Below are positions 7,359 to 14,468 of a stretch of 19,799 nucleotides of DNA, piece after piece; position 1 is the first letter of the stretch, and each line of letters opens with the position of its first letter. The notes beneath the pieces were generated by a model that did no database searches, had not been told where the DNA came from, and worked only from the letters and a program-made list of their open reading frames with translations. Origin of the DNA: RQOF01 sp964461135 (GTDB lineage Bacteria > Calditrichota > Calditrichia > RBG-13-44-9); contig CAYWTB010000085.1 in assembly GCA_964461135.1 (NCBI GenBank), positions 1 through 19,799 of the forward strand, read 5' to 3'. Position numbers and translations under genes: made by a program.

Positions 7359-7530
7359 CAAATTCTAAATCCCAAATCCGAAATCCTAAAGAAAGATTCA
7401 AAACTCCAAATACTAAACCACTACCGGCACCATCATTTATTTTGTTATTTGTAATTTATAATTTATTTAGAATTTGGTGCTTGAAATTTAGAATTTGCCT
7501 TTACTTTGGTGCTTGGAATTTGGAATTTGC
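7359..7530. repeat. AT-rich imperfect inverted-repeat element (copy 2 of 4)
   Basis: Same family as 6551-6693: it begins CAAATTCTAAATCCCAAAT and ends in several GGAATTTGGAATTTGCC-type segments. It fills most of the space between the winged-helix promoter and the AbiE promoter. Confidence 0.65.
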
Positions 7531-7598
7531 CCTTAAATTGGTTCTTGGGATTTCAGATTCCCATTTGATAACTTTGCCGGTTAAAAAAGAGAAATAAA

Positions 7599-7637
7599 TT
7601 GATTCATTTCTTCTGCCATTGTGTTATATTGGCAGAA
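7599..7637 (+). promoter_or_regulatory. AbiE promoter with overlapping palindromic operator
   Basis: TTGATT (7599-7604) and TGTTAT (7622-7627) are separated by 17 bases, as in a sigma-70 promoter. The inverted repeat TTCTGCCA (7611-7618) and TGGCAGAA (7630-7637) straddles the -10 box, 13 bases before the antitoxin ATG. AbiEi antitoxins are known to autorepress through inverted repeats, so this is the likely operator. Confidence 0.65.
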
Positions 7638-7650
7638 AAAAAGATTCATT

Positions 7651-8253
7651 ATGGAAAAGATACTGAAATTTTTTACTGATCACGGCGGTTACGCGAGGAT
7701 GCGGGATTTGAAATCTGCCGCCATTCAAACCCGGGACATTACCAGGCTGCTTGAACAAAATATGATTGAGAAAGTCAAACCCGGTTTGTATCGTTTGGTT
7801 GATCTGCCCGACATTAATGGTATTCCGGTTAGTTTTTTTGATATATGCCACGCCATCCCCAAAGGTGTGATTTGCCTGCTTTCTGCATTGGAGTATTATG
7901 ATCTGACAACTTTTAATCCATCGGAAATTTTTGTGGCAATACCCCATGCGGAGAAAAAACCAAAAATTGAATATCCTCCTTCAAAAATTTATTTCTTTCG
8001 TAACCGATTTTATCAATCCGGCATTCATGAAATTCGCAGAGACCGGGGCGTTATCAGAATCTATAATCCTGAAAAGACGATTTGCGATATGTTTCGTTAT
8101 CGAAAAAAACTGGGGGAAGACCTGGCACTGGAAGGACTAAAAAACTACCTCCGGCGTAAAGATGCCAACATCAACAGACTTCGGGAATACGCTGAAATAA
8201 GTCAGGTAAAAACCGTTCTAAATCCATATCTTAAAGCACTTGTATCCGGATGA
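7651..8253 (+). CDS. abiEi: AbiEi-family type IV antitoxin and transcriptional repressor
   Basis: From the ATG at 7651 the protein has 200 residues. An N-terminal winged helix occupies 1-50 (MRDLKSAAIQTRDITRLLE, then GLYRL). The AbiEi C-terminal domain follows: AIPKGVICLLSALEYYDLTT (68-87), EIFVAIP, then GVIRIYNPEKTICDMFRYRKKLG (133-155). By family knowledge AbiEi represses its own operon and counteracts AbiEii without binding it. An upstream in-frame GTG at 7621 would lie inside the -10/operator palindrome, so 7651 is chosen. The last four bases (ATGA) overlap the toxin start, which couples translation. Confidence 0.9.
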   Translation: MEKILKFFTDHGGYARMRDLKSAAIQTRDITRLLEQNMIEKVKPGLYRLVDLPDINGIPVSFFDICHAIPKGVICLLSALEYYDLTTFNPSEIFVAIPHAEKKPKIEYPPSKIYFFRNRFYQSGIHEIRRDRGVIRIYNPEKTICDMFRYRKKLGEDLALEGLKNYLRRKDANINRLREYAEISQVKTVLNPYLKALVSG

Positions 8254-9182
8254 ATCAGAAAAAAGTGAAATCCGATAATAAAAAGCGTAAAAATTTAGCA
8301 GCGTCGGTGAGAGCCCGCCTGCTCAATATTGCAAAAGAGAAACAAAGGGACTTTAATGCGGTTTTGTTACAATACTTTCAGGAGCGGTTTTTATATCGTC
8401 TCTCGATATCTCCTTATAAAGATAATTTTGTCCTGAAAGGAGCTTTGTTATTTCTTATTTATCAGATGCCCCGGTTGCGCCCCACCAAAGATATGGATTT
8501 TCTGGGAAATGCGATTGCAAACAATTTAGAAAAGATGAAAATGATTATACGGAATATCATTCGAATGGCTGCTGAAGATGGCGTAAATTTCGAACAGGAC
8601 AGTGTAACATTGGAAAGTATAACAGAAGCCGGAGATTATCAAGGCATACGAATCCGTCTGGATGGGCGGTTGGGCTCAGTTAGGAAAAAGATTCAATTGG
8701 ATGTCGGTTTTGGTGATGTTGTCATGGACGGACCGGTTGAAATGTATTTCCCAACCTTGCTGGATAATCCGGCGCCACTCATTAAAATCTATTCTTTGGA
8801 ATCTGCAATTGCGGAAAAATTCGAAGCCATTGTCAAATATAATTTTTTAAGCAGCCGAATGAAGGATTTTTATGATATTCTATATTTGGCTCAACACCAT
8901 TCCTTTAAATTCAACACCTTGCACGCTGCTATTGATGCTACTTTCAAAAATCGCCATACTTCGTTAACAGACAGGCGGGTTGTTTTTGATCGAAAATTTA
9001 AAAACGATCCTGCAAAACAGGAACAATTGCATGCTTTTTTAGAACGCAATAAATTGGAAGGAGAAAAATTTTTCAATAAAGTTGTTGGGTTATTAGAAGA
9101 TTTTTTAGAGCCTGTTTGTCATAGGCCTGATGAGCAAAATACAAATAAAAAGTGGAATGTAAATTCCTGGTGCTGGATATAA
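8250..9182 (+). CDS. abiEii: AbiEii-family nucleotidyltransferase toxin
   Basis: A 310-residue protein of the DUF1814/AbiEii family. Motif I is VLKGALLFLIYQ (61-72) followed by RPTKDMDFLG (77-86), with D81 and D83 as metal ligands. Motif II is IQLDVGFGD with D151. Motifs III and IV are IAEKFEAIVKY (187-197) and SRMKDFYDI (202-210). Family members transfer nucleotides and block growth, some by modifying tRNA acceptor ends. The gene overlaps the antitoxin by 4 bp. The last 20 or so residues (after FLEPV) look unlike the family and may be read-through into the junction with the HNH relic; the toxin could have lost its native stop. The catalytic residues appear intact. Confidence 0.9.
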   Translation: MNQKKVKSDNKKRKNLAASVRARLLNIAKEKQRDFNAVLLQYFQERFLYRLSISPYKDNFVLKGALLFLIYQMPRLRPTKDMDFLGNAIANNLEKMKMIIRNIIRMAAEDGVNFEQDSVTLESITEAGDYQGIRIRLDGRLGSVRKKIQLDVGFGDVVMDGPVEMYFPTLLDNPAPLIKIYSLESAIAEKFEAIVKYNFLSSRMKDFYDILYLAQHHSFKFNTLHAAIDATFKNRHTSLTDRRVVFDRKFKNDPAKQEQLHAFLERNKLEGEKFFNKVVGLLEDFLEPVCHRPDEQNTNKKWNVNSWCWI

Positions 9183-9194
9183 TAACCATGACTC

Positions 9195-9434
9195 CTTCTT
9201 CAAGTAGCCTCGGCGTATGGCCTGCCCCCTGCTTTTCAACTTCCGAATCCGGCAGAATCAGCAATTCTCTCCCATGATAGGGATAATAAATCAATCCGTT
9301 TTCGAATTCTTCTTTAATCCTGCGTCTCACTTCAATCCGGTAGTCCGGTGTAACGGTCAGGTAGCCGGTATCAAAAAGTTTATGCATATCGGATCGCAGC
9401 AGCAGTCCGTTGTTTATGCGGTTGGGTCCGCTTT
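9195..9434 (-). pseudogene. C-terminal relic of a second EVE-HNH endonuclease
   Basis: On the - strand this stretch encodes SGPNRINNGLLLRSDMHKL and then FDTGYLTVTPDY, EEFENGLIYYPYHGRELLIL and PDSEVEK. It aligns with residues 225-290 of the HNH protein at 5525-6448. The first 224 codons, including the EVE-like domain and the AHIKPF histidine, are absent. The frame runs on into unrelated sequence after EKQG. At DNA level it is clearly more diverged from the intact gene than the two winged-helix copies are from each other, so it derives from a different paralogue. The truncation point abuts direct repeat copy B. Confidence 0.85.
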
Positions 9435-9441
9435 AGGTAAA

Positions 9442-9574
9442 GACAAATTCTAAATCCTAAATTCTAAAGAGAGCTTCAAAATTTTAAATACTAAACCACC
9501 CGGGATACCTCATTTGTTTCGAAATTTGGAATTTAGAATTCTCCTGTGATTTCGGATTTGGAATTTTGAATTTT
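9442..9574. repeat. AT-rich imperfect inverted-repeat element (copy 3 of 4)
   Basis: Counterpart of 6551-6693 in direct repeat copy B. It lacks one 8-base AAATCCGA unit and has CCACCCGGG where copy 1 has CCACCCCGGG. Confidence 0.65.
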
Positions 9575-9628
9575 CCTCCATGGCTTCTATGCTTTGTGCT
9601 TTATTCTTTAACACCAGAAACCTGCATT

Positions 9629-10141
9629 TTATATTATTCTTTTTTTAAGTTCTTCAATGGTATATTTTTTTTCTCTCGCTCTGCCCAGACGAAGTGCATC
9701 AACCAGGGCCAGTAATTCATATAAAACCGGATCCCGGGAACACACCTCCGGAACTTCTGGATGCAGAGGCTCGATGGCCTGTCCGCGCTCCTTGCCCTTA
9801 CCCCAGGGCCACACATAGGTCTCATTACTGAAAATAATGTTGTTAAGCGGTGGTGCACTGTGTGTGGTGGGCATGCCCCGTTGGATGGAGCCGGCTTCAG
9901 CCGGATACACATAACGCAAACCGTGTTCAAGGAATTCAAGCAGATTTTTTTCCATCAGTATTTTTTTATCCTCAGAGATGAGACCAGCAATTTTAGACCG
10001 ATTTAAAGATTCGCTAACCTCCGACTGACTGATCCGCAGATCATGTGCAATGTCCTTGATATACCATTTATCATCATTCTGCATAGAAATTTTTAGTAAT
10101 ATAATGATATCATGTGAACGCATCCCTTTATGCTTTTTCAT
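9629..10141 (-). CDS. Winged-helix DNA-binding protein, copy B
   Basis: A 170-residue near-duplicate of the protein at 6746-7258, with the same winged helix (recognition helix ISQSEVSESLNRSK), C-terminal domain, Shine-Dalgarno sequence and promoter palindrome. Differences cluster in the last dozen codons (KKYTIEELKKRII). With both frames intact and identical operators, the two copies should cross-regulate. This copy lies downstream of the AbiE operon on the opposite strand and is preceded by its own copy of the palindrome at 10164-10193. Confidence 0.8.
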   Translation of the reverse strand: MKKHKGMRSHDIIILLKISMQNDDKWYIKDIAHDLRISQSEVSESLNRSKIAGLISEDKKILMEKNLLEFLEHGLRYVYPAEAGSIQRGMPTTHSAPPLNNIIFSNETYVWPWGKGKERGQAIEPLHPEVPEVCSRDPVLYELLALVDALRLGRAREKKYTIEELKKRII

Positions 10142-10163
10142 TATAACCTCCGGCTTTTTTTAA

Positions 10164-10193
10164 GCATATCGCGAATCGCGAATCGCGATATGC
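10164..10193. promoter_or_regulatory. Iterated ATCGCGA palindrome, probable operator of winged-helix gene B
   Basis: Exact second copy of the palindrome at 7281-7310, with the same position relative to the ATG and the same downstream GCGATATAACTTACATTAG sequence. Confidence 0.7.
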
Positions 10194-10243
10194 GATATAA
10201 CTTACATTAGTCTGGTCCATATATCAAGGTTATTATTTTAAGG

Positions 10244-10354
10244 CAAATCCGAAATCCGAAAGAAAGATTCAAAACTCCAAATACTAAACCACTACCGGCT
10301 ACATCATTTATTTTGTTATTTGTAATTTCGAATTTATTTAGAATTTGGTGCTTG
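10244..10354. repeat. AT-rich inverted-repeat element (copy 4 of 4)
   Basis: Counterpart of 7359-7483, shorter on the left arm (CAAATCCGAAATCCGAAAG). It shares AAAACTCCAAATACTAAACC and the ATTTATTTTGTTATTTGTAA segment. Confidence 0.6.
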
Positions 10355-10383
10355 GGATTTAATGCTTCTAATATGGTGCTTCG

Positions 10384-10410
10384 GCAAAATAGAAAGACTT
10401 CTATTTTTGC
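10384..10410 (-). terminator. Stem-loop after the ICMT-like gene, possible terminator
   Basis: GCAAAATAGAA and TTCTATTTTTGC pair around a 4-base loop with one bulged T. It lies 16 bases past the stop of the gene at 10426-10986. There is no long U tract on the - strand, so termination is plausible rather than shown. Confidence 0.45.
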
Positions 10411-10425
10411 ATATATTTATTATGA

Positions 10426-10986
10426 CTAATAAACTTTGGGTATCAGCCTCCAGGTCCTTTTCATGTAATCGGTATATTGTTTACCAAGGGCCGTGATCAA
10501 TGCTTTCTCCTCAACATGAATCCGGTAAAGAAAGGCACCTGAAATGGGAATAAATATGACAAAAAGGGTAAGCCAGTTATTAAACACAACGCCTAGTCCG
10601 AGGAAGGATACTAAACTACCTGAATATGAAGGATGCCTGATGTATTTATAAATACCTGACTGGATTGTTTCCTGACCTCCCGAAACCGATACATTCACCG
10701 TGAATGATTTTTTGAGTTTCAAAATGGCTATCCATCTGATAATCAATCCACAACAGATAAAAAAAATACCCGAATAATAAATCAGGTTATAATTATGATA
10801 ACTGATCACGAATCTCGTATTTCTAAGAATGATGCCGGCAGTTATTGATAGAGTAATGGTGATCCATAATATTTTCAATGAGGATTTATCATAAATATTT
10901 TGAGAATCTTTAGCCCTCTTCACACCGGAGAGGATAATTTCGGATAATACCCAGACAACCGAGATAATCATCAGCAAATTAATCAC
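10426..10986 (-). CDS. Isoprenylcysteine carboxyl methyltransferase (ICMT)-like membrane protein
   Basis: A 186-residue protein with about five hydrophobic segments (near 1-20, 38-55, 67-90, 122-150). The ICMT/PEMT signature is GIYKYIRHPSYSG (111-123, with R117, H118 and P119), followed by the conserved acid pair HVEEKALI (157-164) and GKQYTDYMKRTWRLIP (168-183). Bacterial relatives methylate small or lipid substrates using S-adenosylmethionine at the membrane; the substrate here is unknown. A second member of the family is at 15136-15612, inside a CPBP-protease operon. The start has CCTCCTTTCC on the + strand (GGAAAGGAGG on the - strand) a few bases upstream, a strong ribosome binding site. 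Confidence 0.8.
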   Translation of the reverse strand: MINLLMIISVVWVLSEIILSGVKRAKDSQNIYDKSSLKILWITITLSITAGIILRNTRFVISYHNYNLIYYSGIFFICCGLIIRWIAILKLKKSFTVNVSVSGGQETIQSGIYKYIRHPSYSGSLVSFLGLGVVFNNWLTLFVIFIPISGAFLYRIHVEEKALITALGKQYTDYMKRTWRLIPKVY

Positions 10987-11133
10987 TGTTCCTCCTTTCC
11001 TGTTTAATTCACAAATTTAATCCGGATAGCGAACAAAAGGAAAAAAATTCGGCATAATCCCAAAATATGTCATCCATAATTCTTAAAATCACTCTATTTA
11101 ATTTCTAACTGAAGTGGAAAGAAAGCGGAAACC

Positions 11134-11204
11134 AGAAAGCAGCCCGTCCTCTGATTTGCCTCCGGCAATCGGCCGGATGTAAACCATCCCTGGCTTTCAA
11201 AAGC
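11134..11204. repeat. 71-base direct repeat, copy 1
   Basis: Matches 11451-11521 with about three substitutions. It runs from AGAAAGCAGCCCGTCC through CCGGCAATCGGCCGG (itself a palindrome-like core) to TTCAAAAGC. Confidence 0.85.
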
Positions 11205-11338
11205 GGGGACCAGCAGTAGGCAGTCGACCGAAAAACAGGATGAAGGATGAAGGATTAAGGCCTGTCAGGCACAGGATGTGACGGGATAGATGATTAGTAA
11301 CTTATAGCCCTTTAAACCTTGATTAACTTCATATTATC

Positions 11339-11422
11339 TTTGCCCTGAAAGGGCAAAAGAAAATAAAACAGGGCAACGCCCTGTTCCTGTAAACACAAAT
11401 CGACCCATAGCCCTGTAAGGGC
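11339..11422. repeat. Cluster of three GCCCTG/AGGGC stem-loops
   Basis: TTTGCCCTGAAAGGGCAAA (11339-11357), AACAGGGCAACGCCCTGTT (11367-11385, 8-bp arms) and GCCCTGTAAGGGC (11410-11422) are short hairpins sharing a CAGGGC/GCCCTG core, similar to REP-type intergenic elements. Confidence 0.75.
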
Positions 11423-11450
11423 GAAATAAAAAAGGAAAAGAACAGAAAGC

Positions 11451-11521
11451 AGAAAGCAGCCCGTCCTCTGATTTGCCTCCGGCAATCGGCCGGATGAAAA
11501 CCATCCCTGGTATTCAAAAGC
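11451..11521. repeat. 71-base direct repeat, copy 2
   Basis: Second copy of 11134-11204, 317 bases downstream. The two copies flank the GCCCTG stem-loop cluster. Confidence 0.85.
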
Positions 11522-11693
11522 AGAGAGCTGGAAAAAAAGGCTCAAGGATAAAGGCCCAAGGCTATAGATCCAGGGTTACATCTTTATATTGTATTTTGTA
11601 CTTTGTATTTCCTGGTACCTCTTTCATGAGACCTTTCTTTCCGCTCTGCACTGGGTAATTCTCATCTAAAACCCGTCTAATGGCTTGCAATCC

Positions 11694-12755
11694 CTATTCC
11701 CACCACTCGCCCACAAAGTAAATCTGCGAGTCATCGTGAGAAAAGATCCCATGGGAGCAGAGAAAAACCGCAGGCCAATTCGTAGGGGTGATGTTCAACA
11801 GGTTCGAACCGTTGAGATTCATCGTATACATATCGTAAATACCATCCCCGCCCTTGGCGGCGACTGTAAAGAGAAGCCGGTCGCCCGCATGCGACCATTC
11901 CGCCATGAACTGCTGCCAGCCGGTGTCGATTATGGCCGTCTCTCCGCTGCCATCGGTTTTTATGGTGTAGAAGTTCCAGTTTCCGCTGGGGGACTGATCA
12001 TCAATTTGCCTATCAAAGCAAATCACCGTGCCAGTGGGATCCAGACGGGGATCATAGTCCCCAAAGGGGAGATCGGCGTTTCCTTGCTGACCCGCGTACT
12101 CATAATCAGTCACCTGCCTCGCGTTGCTGCCGTCTTCGTCCATGATCCAGATCTGGCTTTCCCTGGTAAAAACGATCTGTGAGCCCACCCAGTGACAATC
12201 AGCGTCGTGGTATCCTGAATCGTAGAGCTCCACCGCATTTGCGCTGTCGGAATTCATAACAAAGATATCCAGCGTATTGTCCGGGTAATCAGGCCAGGAA
12301 AGAAACAGTATCCTGGAGCCATTGGGGGACCAGCATGGGTATGAGTCCAGCCATGTATTGTTCGTAATCCGTTGGTATCCCGTTCCGTCGGGATTAATAA
12401 CGCAGATCTCGCTATCATGAAAGAGGTCGCCTCCGAAGTCTTCCCGAAAGACGAGCGTTGTTCCCGTGAGATTCTCATGAACCCGGTGGAGTGAATTCTC
12501 CGAACTGTATATCAGCACGATGTCCCCGGTGACCGCATCCAGCCGATATAGACCGTACCTTTTGTCATGCTCGGGCATGTTAACGTGGTTATCAGGTGCA
12601 TTGGGGCTGTCTGGTGCACAAGCGGAAAAAAGGAAAACAACAGAACACATGAGCATGATTATCGGTCGTAAGCCGCACAGGACCGGGCGCTTGCTAGGAA
12701 TATGGGAGATTCCGGACAAGATTGAGCGATTCCGATGGTCAATCTGTTCTTCCAT
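11694..12755 (-). CDS. TolB-like (PD40) beta-propeller lipoprotein
   Basis: The ATG at 12755 has AAGGTGA about 5 bases upstream and is preferred over an in-frame GTG at 12770. About 30 residues in, a hydrophobic stretch ends in the lipobox VFLFSAC, giving an outer-membrane or periplasmic lipoprotein of about 310 mature residues. The body consists of PD40/TolB-type blades: ICVINPDGTGYQRIT then CWSPNGSRILFLSW; IFVMNSDSANAVELY; IWIMDEDGSNARQVTD; FYTIKTDGSGETAI then EWSHAGDRLLF; MYTMNLNGSNLLNIT. Such propellers usually bind protein partners at the cell envelope. The N-terminal extension before the lipobox is long. The gene follows the lipoprotein gene at 12839-13390 by 83 bases on the same strand. 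A specific function cannot be stated. Confidence 0.8.
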   Translation of the reverse strand: MEEQIDHRNRSILSGISHIPSKRPVLCGLRPIIMLMCSVVFLFSACAPDSPNAPDNHVNMPEHDKRYGLYRLDAVTGDIVLIYSSENSLHRVHENLTGTTLVFREDFGGDLFHDSEICVINPDGTGYQRITNNTWLDSYPCWSPNGSRILFLSWPDYPDNTLDIFVMNSDSANAVELYDSGYHDADCHWVGSQIVFTRESQIWIMDEDGSNARQVTDYEYAGQQGNADLPFGDYDPRLDPTGTVICFDRQIDDQSPSGNWNFYTIKTDGSGETAIIDTGWQQFMAEWSHAGDRLLFTVAAKGGDGIYDMYTMNLNGSNLLNITPTNWPAVFLCSHGIFSHDDSQIYFVGEWWE

Positions 12756-12838
12756 TTGGTCACCTTTCACATAATAAATCCGGCTAAGCGGCAGGCGTCG
12801 GACTGTTTTTGTGTACTACTGCACTCCTGTTTGTGCTG

Positions 12839-13390
12839 TTACTTCAATCGAATCAATACCACCGGTTTATCGAAGGCTTTCTCATCATCTGTGAAACGCA
12901 GTACCAGTTGCTGCAACTGTTCCGTAGATGCCGTTAGTAAAATATCTCCATCATAGTTTACATTCGGTATCTGCAACTCACCATTGTCTATCATTTGTTC
13001 CAAATAATCACTATTGAGAGTTGCATATTGGAGCGTGTCCCCGTTAATCCAAATCCTTGAAATAAAATGTACAGGTATCACAAATTCGTTATGCATCTGT
13101 CCGGCTATGTATGAATCCAGGAACCAGGACTTTCCTAACTTGCCAAGCTCTGCTTCGAAAACCGTGGTATCACCATCACTTAGATTACAAGACATAATAG
13201 TGTAACGATTGTGGTCAGATTGTTGAAATGTCAAAGTACCCTCTTCTTTATGCACGTCGATCCAGGTACCAATCAGTGATGGATTGAATACGAAATCATT
13301 TTCTATAAATAACGGGAATAGGGATCGGGTCGGACAACCAATGAAAAGGAATACAATCAAGAATATGATGTAATACTTTACCTTATCCAA
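12839..13390 (-). CDS. Hypothetical lipoprotein
   Basis: A 183-residue protein that starts with YYIIFLIVFLFIGC, a short signal peptide with lipobox cysteine C19. The next residues, PTRSLFPLFIENDFVFNPSLIGTW, are a pattern I recognise from uncharacterised lipoproteins of this size. The rest is a beta-rich domain (GTLTFQQSD, HNRYTIMSC, FEAELGKLGKSWFLDSY) with no catalytic motif. The start is a TTG at 13390 with GAGGAG about 6 bases upstream; no ATG lies nearby, so the unusual start is well supported. It is upstream of the TolB-like lipoprotein gene and probably transcribed with it. Confidence 0.7.
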   Translation of the reverse strand: MDKVKYYIIFLIVFLFIGCPTRSLFPLFIENDFVFNPSLIGTWIDVHKEEGTLTFQQSDHNRYTIMSCNLSDGDTTVFEAELGKLGKSWFLDSYIAGQMHNEFVIPVHFISRIWINGDTLQYATLNSDYLEQMIDNGELQIPNVNYDGDILLTASTEQLQQLVLRFTDDEKAFDKPVVLIRLK

Positions 13391-13784
13391 ATTCGTCTCC
13401 TCTTTTTAATGGTGGCTAACCTGTCAATACATGGAAAATTTTATTTTATGATTATATCCTTAACTCAGTAAGACGAATAAAGATACAAATGGATTATTTC
13501 AAGTGAAACAAAATATTTTATACATGAGCTCGCCTTCACTGTCTGACGCCGGGCAGGCGTGTTATTCGTGGACAAAAAAAAAGTGCCGGAGACTGGAGGC
13601 CGGAGGCCGGAGACCGTAGGCATAAGGCTAAAGGAAAAAGGCTAAAGGATAAGGGCAATGCGTTATGCACTTTCCGCTTTGCCATTTGTGTAATTTCCGT
13701 CAGAAGCCGGGCAGGCCTGACAGGCGTGGACAGAAAAAGGATCTGTCATCAGAAATGTCAAACAAATAGAGAGAAATAAATTTT
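13391..13784. other. Repeat-rich spacer between divergent genes
   Basis: No gene is seen. The stretch holds GCCGGGCAGGC-type repeat copies (13547-13579 and 13706-13740), a GGAGGCCGGAGGCCGGAGAC run and AAGGCTAAAGG words (13618-13655). Confidence 0.5.
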
Positions 13785-13816
13785 ATTTCGGAAAAATACT
13801 AGCATTTTTCCGAAAT
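13785..13816. promoter_or_regulatory. Perfect 13-bp-arm palindrome upstream of the MNT/HEPN operon
   Basis: ATTTCGGAAAAAT and ATTTTTCCGAAAT are perfect reverse complements around the 6-base loop ACTAGC. It directly abuts the first 19-bp operator-like site (13817), so it may be an extra regulator site or a transcript stem-loop. Confidence 0.6.
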
Positions 13817-13856
13817 TGTATTAAATTTTAATACAACTGTATTTAATATTGATACG
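13817..13856. promoter_or_regulatory. Tandem 19-bp operator-like palindromes at the MNT start codon
   Basis: TGTATTAAATTTTAATACA (13817-13835) is a near-perfect palindrome. After two bases a weaker second version follows, TGTATTTAATATTGATACG (13838-13856), ending three bases before the ATG. Dimers of the winged-helix-MNT product are the obvious candidate ligands. Confidence 0.65.
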
Positions 13857-13859
13857 ATC

Positions 13860-14468
13860 ATGTTGAAAAATTTGTTTTCTTCAGAAGTCAGGATTAAACT
13901 ATTAACAAAATTTTTAATGCACCCGGAACAGGAATTTTATCTCCGGGAATTTGCGAATCACTTTCACCTCTCACCCCGTCAGGTAAGCCTGGAACTTTCC
14001 AATCTTCGTAAAATGGACCTCATCAAAAAACGAATCTCCGGTAACTTGCATTATTATTCCGTGAATCAAAAGCACCCGCTGTTTTCTGATCTTCGTAACA
14101 TTTTTATAAAAACGGTGGGTTTAAAGGATGTACTTCAGGAATACCTGGTACCTTATTCCGATCAGATTGTTTTCTGTTTTGTTTATGGTTCCCTGGCGAA
14201 AGGTGAGGTAACAGCAAGTAGTGATATAGATGTTCTTATCATTGGAGACGTCAGTTCCAGGAAAATTTCCGGTGGATTAATACAGGCCGGCGTTCGACTG
14301 GATCGTGAAATCAACTATTCTATTTTCCCTCTCAAGGAAGTTAAAAACAGGTTGAAAAAGAAGGATCATTTTTTTAACACCCTGTTGCATGAACCCAAAA
14401 TATTTATTTTAGGGAATGCAGATGAATTTGAACGAATGGGAACGAAATGGCTGGTTAAGACCCCATAA
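13860..14468 (+). CDS. Winged-helix/MNT nucleotidyltransferase fusion, antitoxin of a HEPN/MNT pair
   Basis: A 202-residue protein. Residues 5-70 form a winged helix (VRIKLLTKFL, then FYLREFANHFHLSPRQVSLELSNLRKMDLI and the wing GNLHYYSVN). Residues 100-190 form a minimal nucleotidyltransferase with GSLAKGEVTASSDIDVLIIG: G110, S111, D122 and D124 are catalytic, with E150 in DREINYSIF as a probable third acid. In characterised HEPN/MNT systems the MNT protein inactivates the HEPN toxin by adding AMP; the fused winged helix suggests it also represses its own operon. No Shine-Dalgarno sequence fits between the operator-like repeats and the ATG, so translation may be leaderless. It overlaps the HEPN gene by 47 bases. 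Confidence 0.85.
   Translation: MLKNLFSSEVRIKLLTKFLMHPEQEFYLREFANHFHLSPRQVSLELSNLRKMDLIKKRISGNLHYYSVNQKHPLFSDLRNIFIKTVGLKDVLQEYLVPYSDQIVFCFVYGSLAKGEVTASSDIDVLIIGDVSSRKISGGLIQAGVRLDREINYSIFPLKEVKNRLKKKDHFFNTLLHEPKIFILGNADEFERMGTKWLVKTP

Larger units (their letters stand above)
6548..7483. repeat. Direct repeat copy A (~0.93 kb) carrying a winged-helix gene
   Basis: This stretch matches 9439-10354 in the same orientation. From about 6812 to 7346 I see no differences between copies (one substitution at about 6811: GAAGAGC against GAAGTGC). The flanks are more diverged and include an 8-base indel near 6562. The repeat holds the winged-helix gene, its palindromic promoter and an AT-rich inverted-repeat element on each side. 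The AbiE operon and an HNH relic lie between the two copies. Confidence 0.9.
9439..10354. repeat. Direct repeat copy B (~0.92 kb) carrying a winged-helix gene
   Basis: Partner of 6548-7483. The copies begin together at AAAGACAAATTC and end together at GAATTTGGTGCTTG. The core from the middle of the winged-helix gene through its promoter palindrome is the same base for base, while the AT-rich flanks have drifted. Confidence 0.9.
10987..11693. other. Gene-free spacer filled with short repeats
   Basis: No convincing coding sequence. The stretch contains a 71-base direct repeat (11134 and 11451), three GCCCTG-type stem-loops (11339-11422) and low-complexity words such as GGATGAAGGATTAAGG and GGCTCAAGGATAAAGG. 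Short open frames across it are by-products of these repeats. Confidence 0.6.

Noticed and set aside
6551..7530. CRISPR array suggested by recurring AAATCCGAAAT words
   Set aside because: The words are irregular, arranged as inverted arms, and have no unique spacers of uniform length.
9073..9387. A stand-alone 104-residue gene on the - strand
   Set aside because: It is the truncated end of an HNH gene running into antisense AbiEii sequence.
11312..11658. Short genes in the repeat-rich spacer
   Set aside because: The frames follow the stem-loops and the 71-base repeat, with no domain or ribosome binding site.
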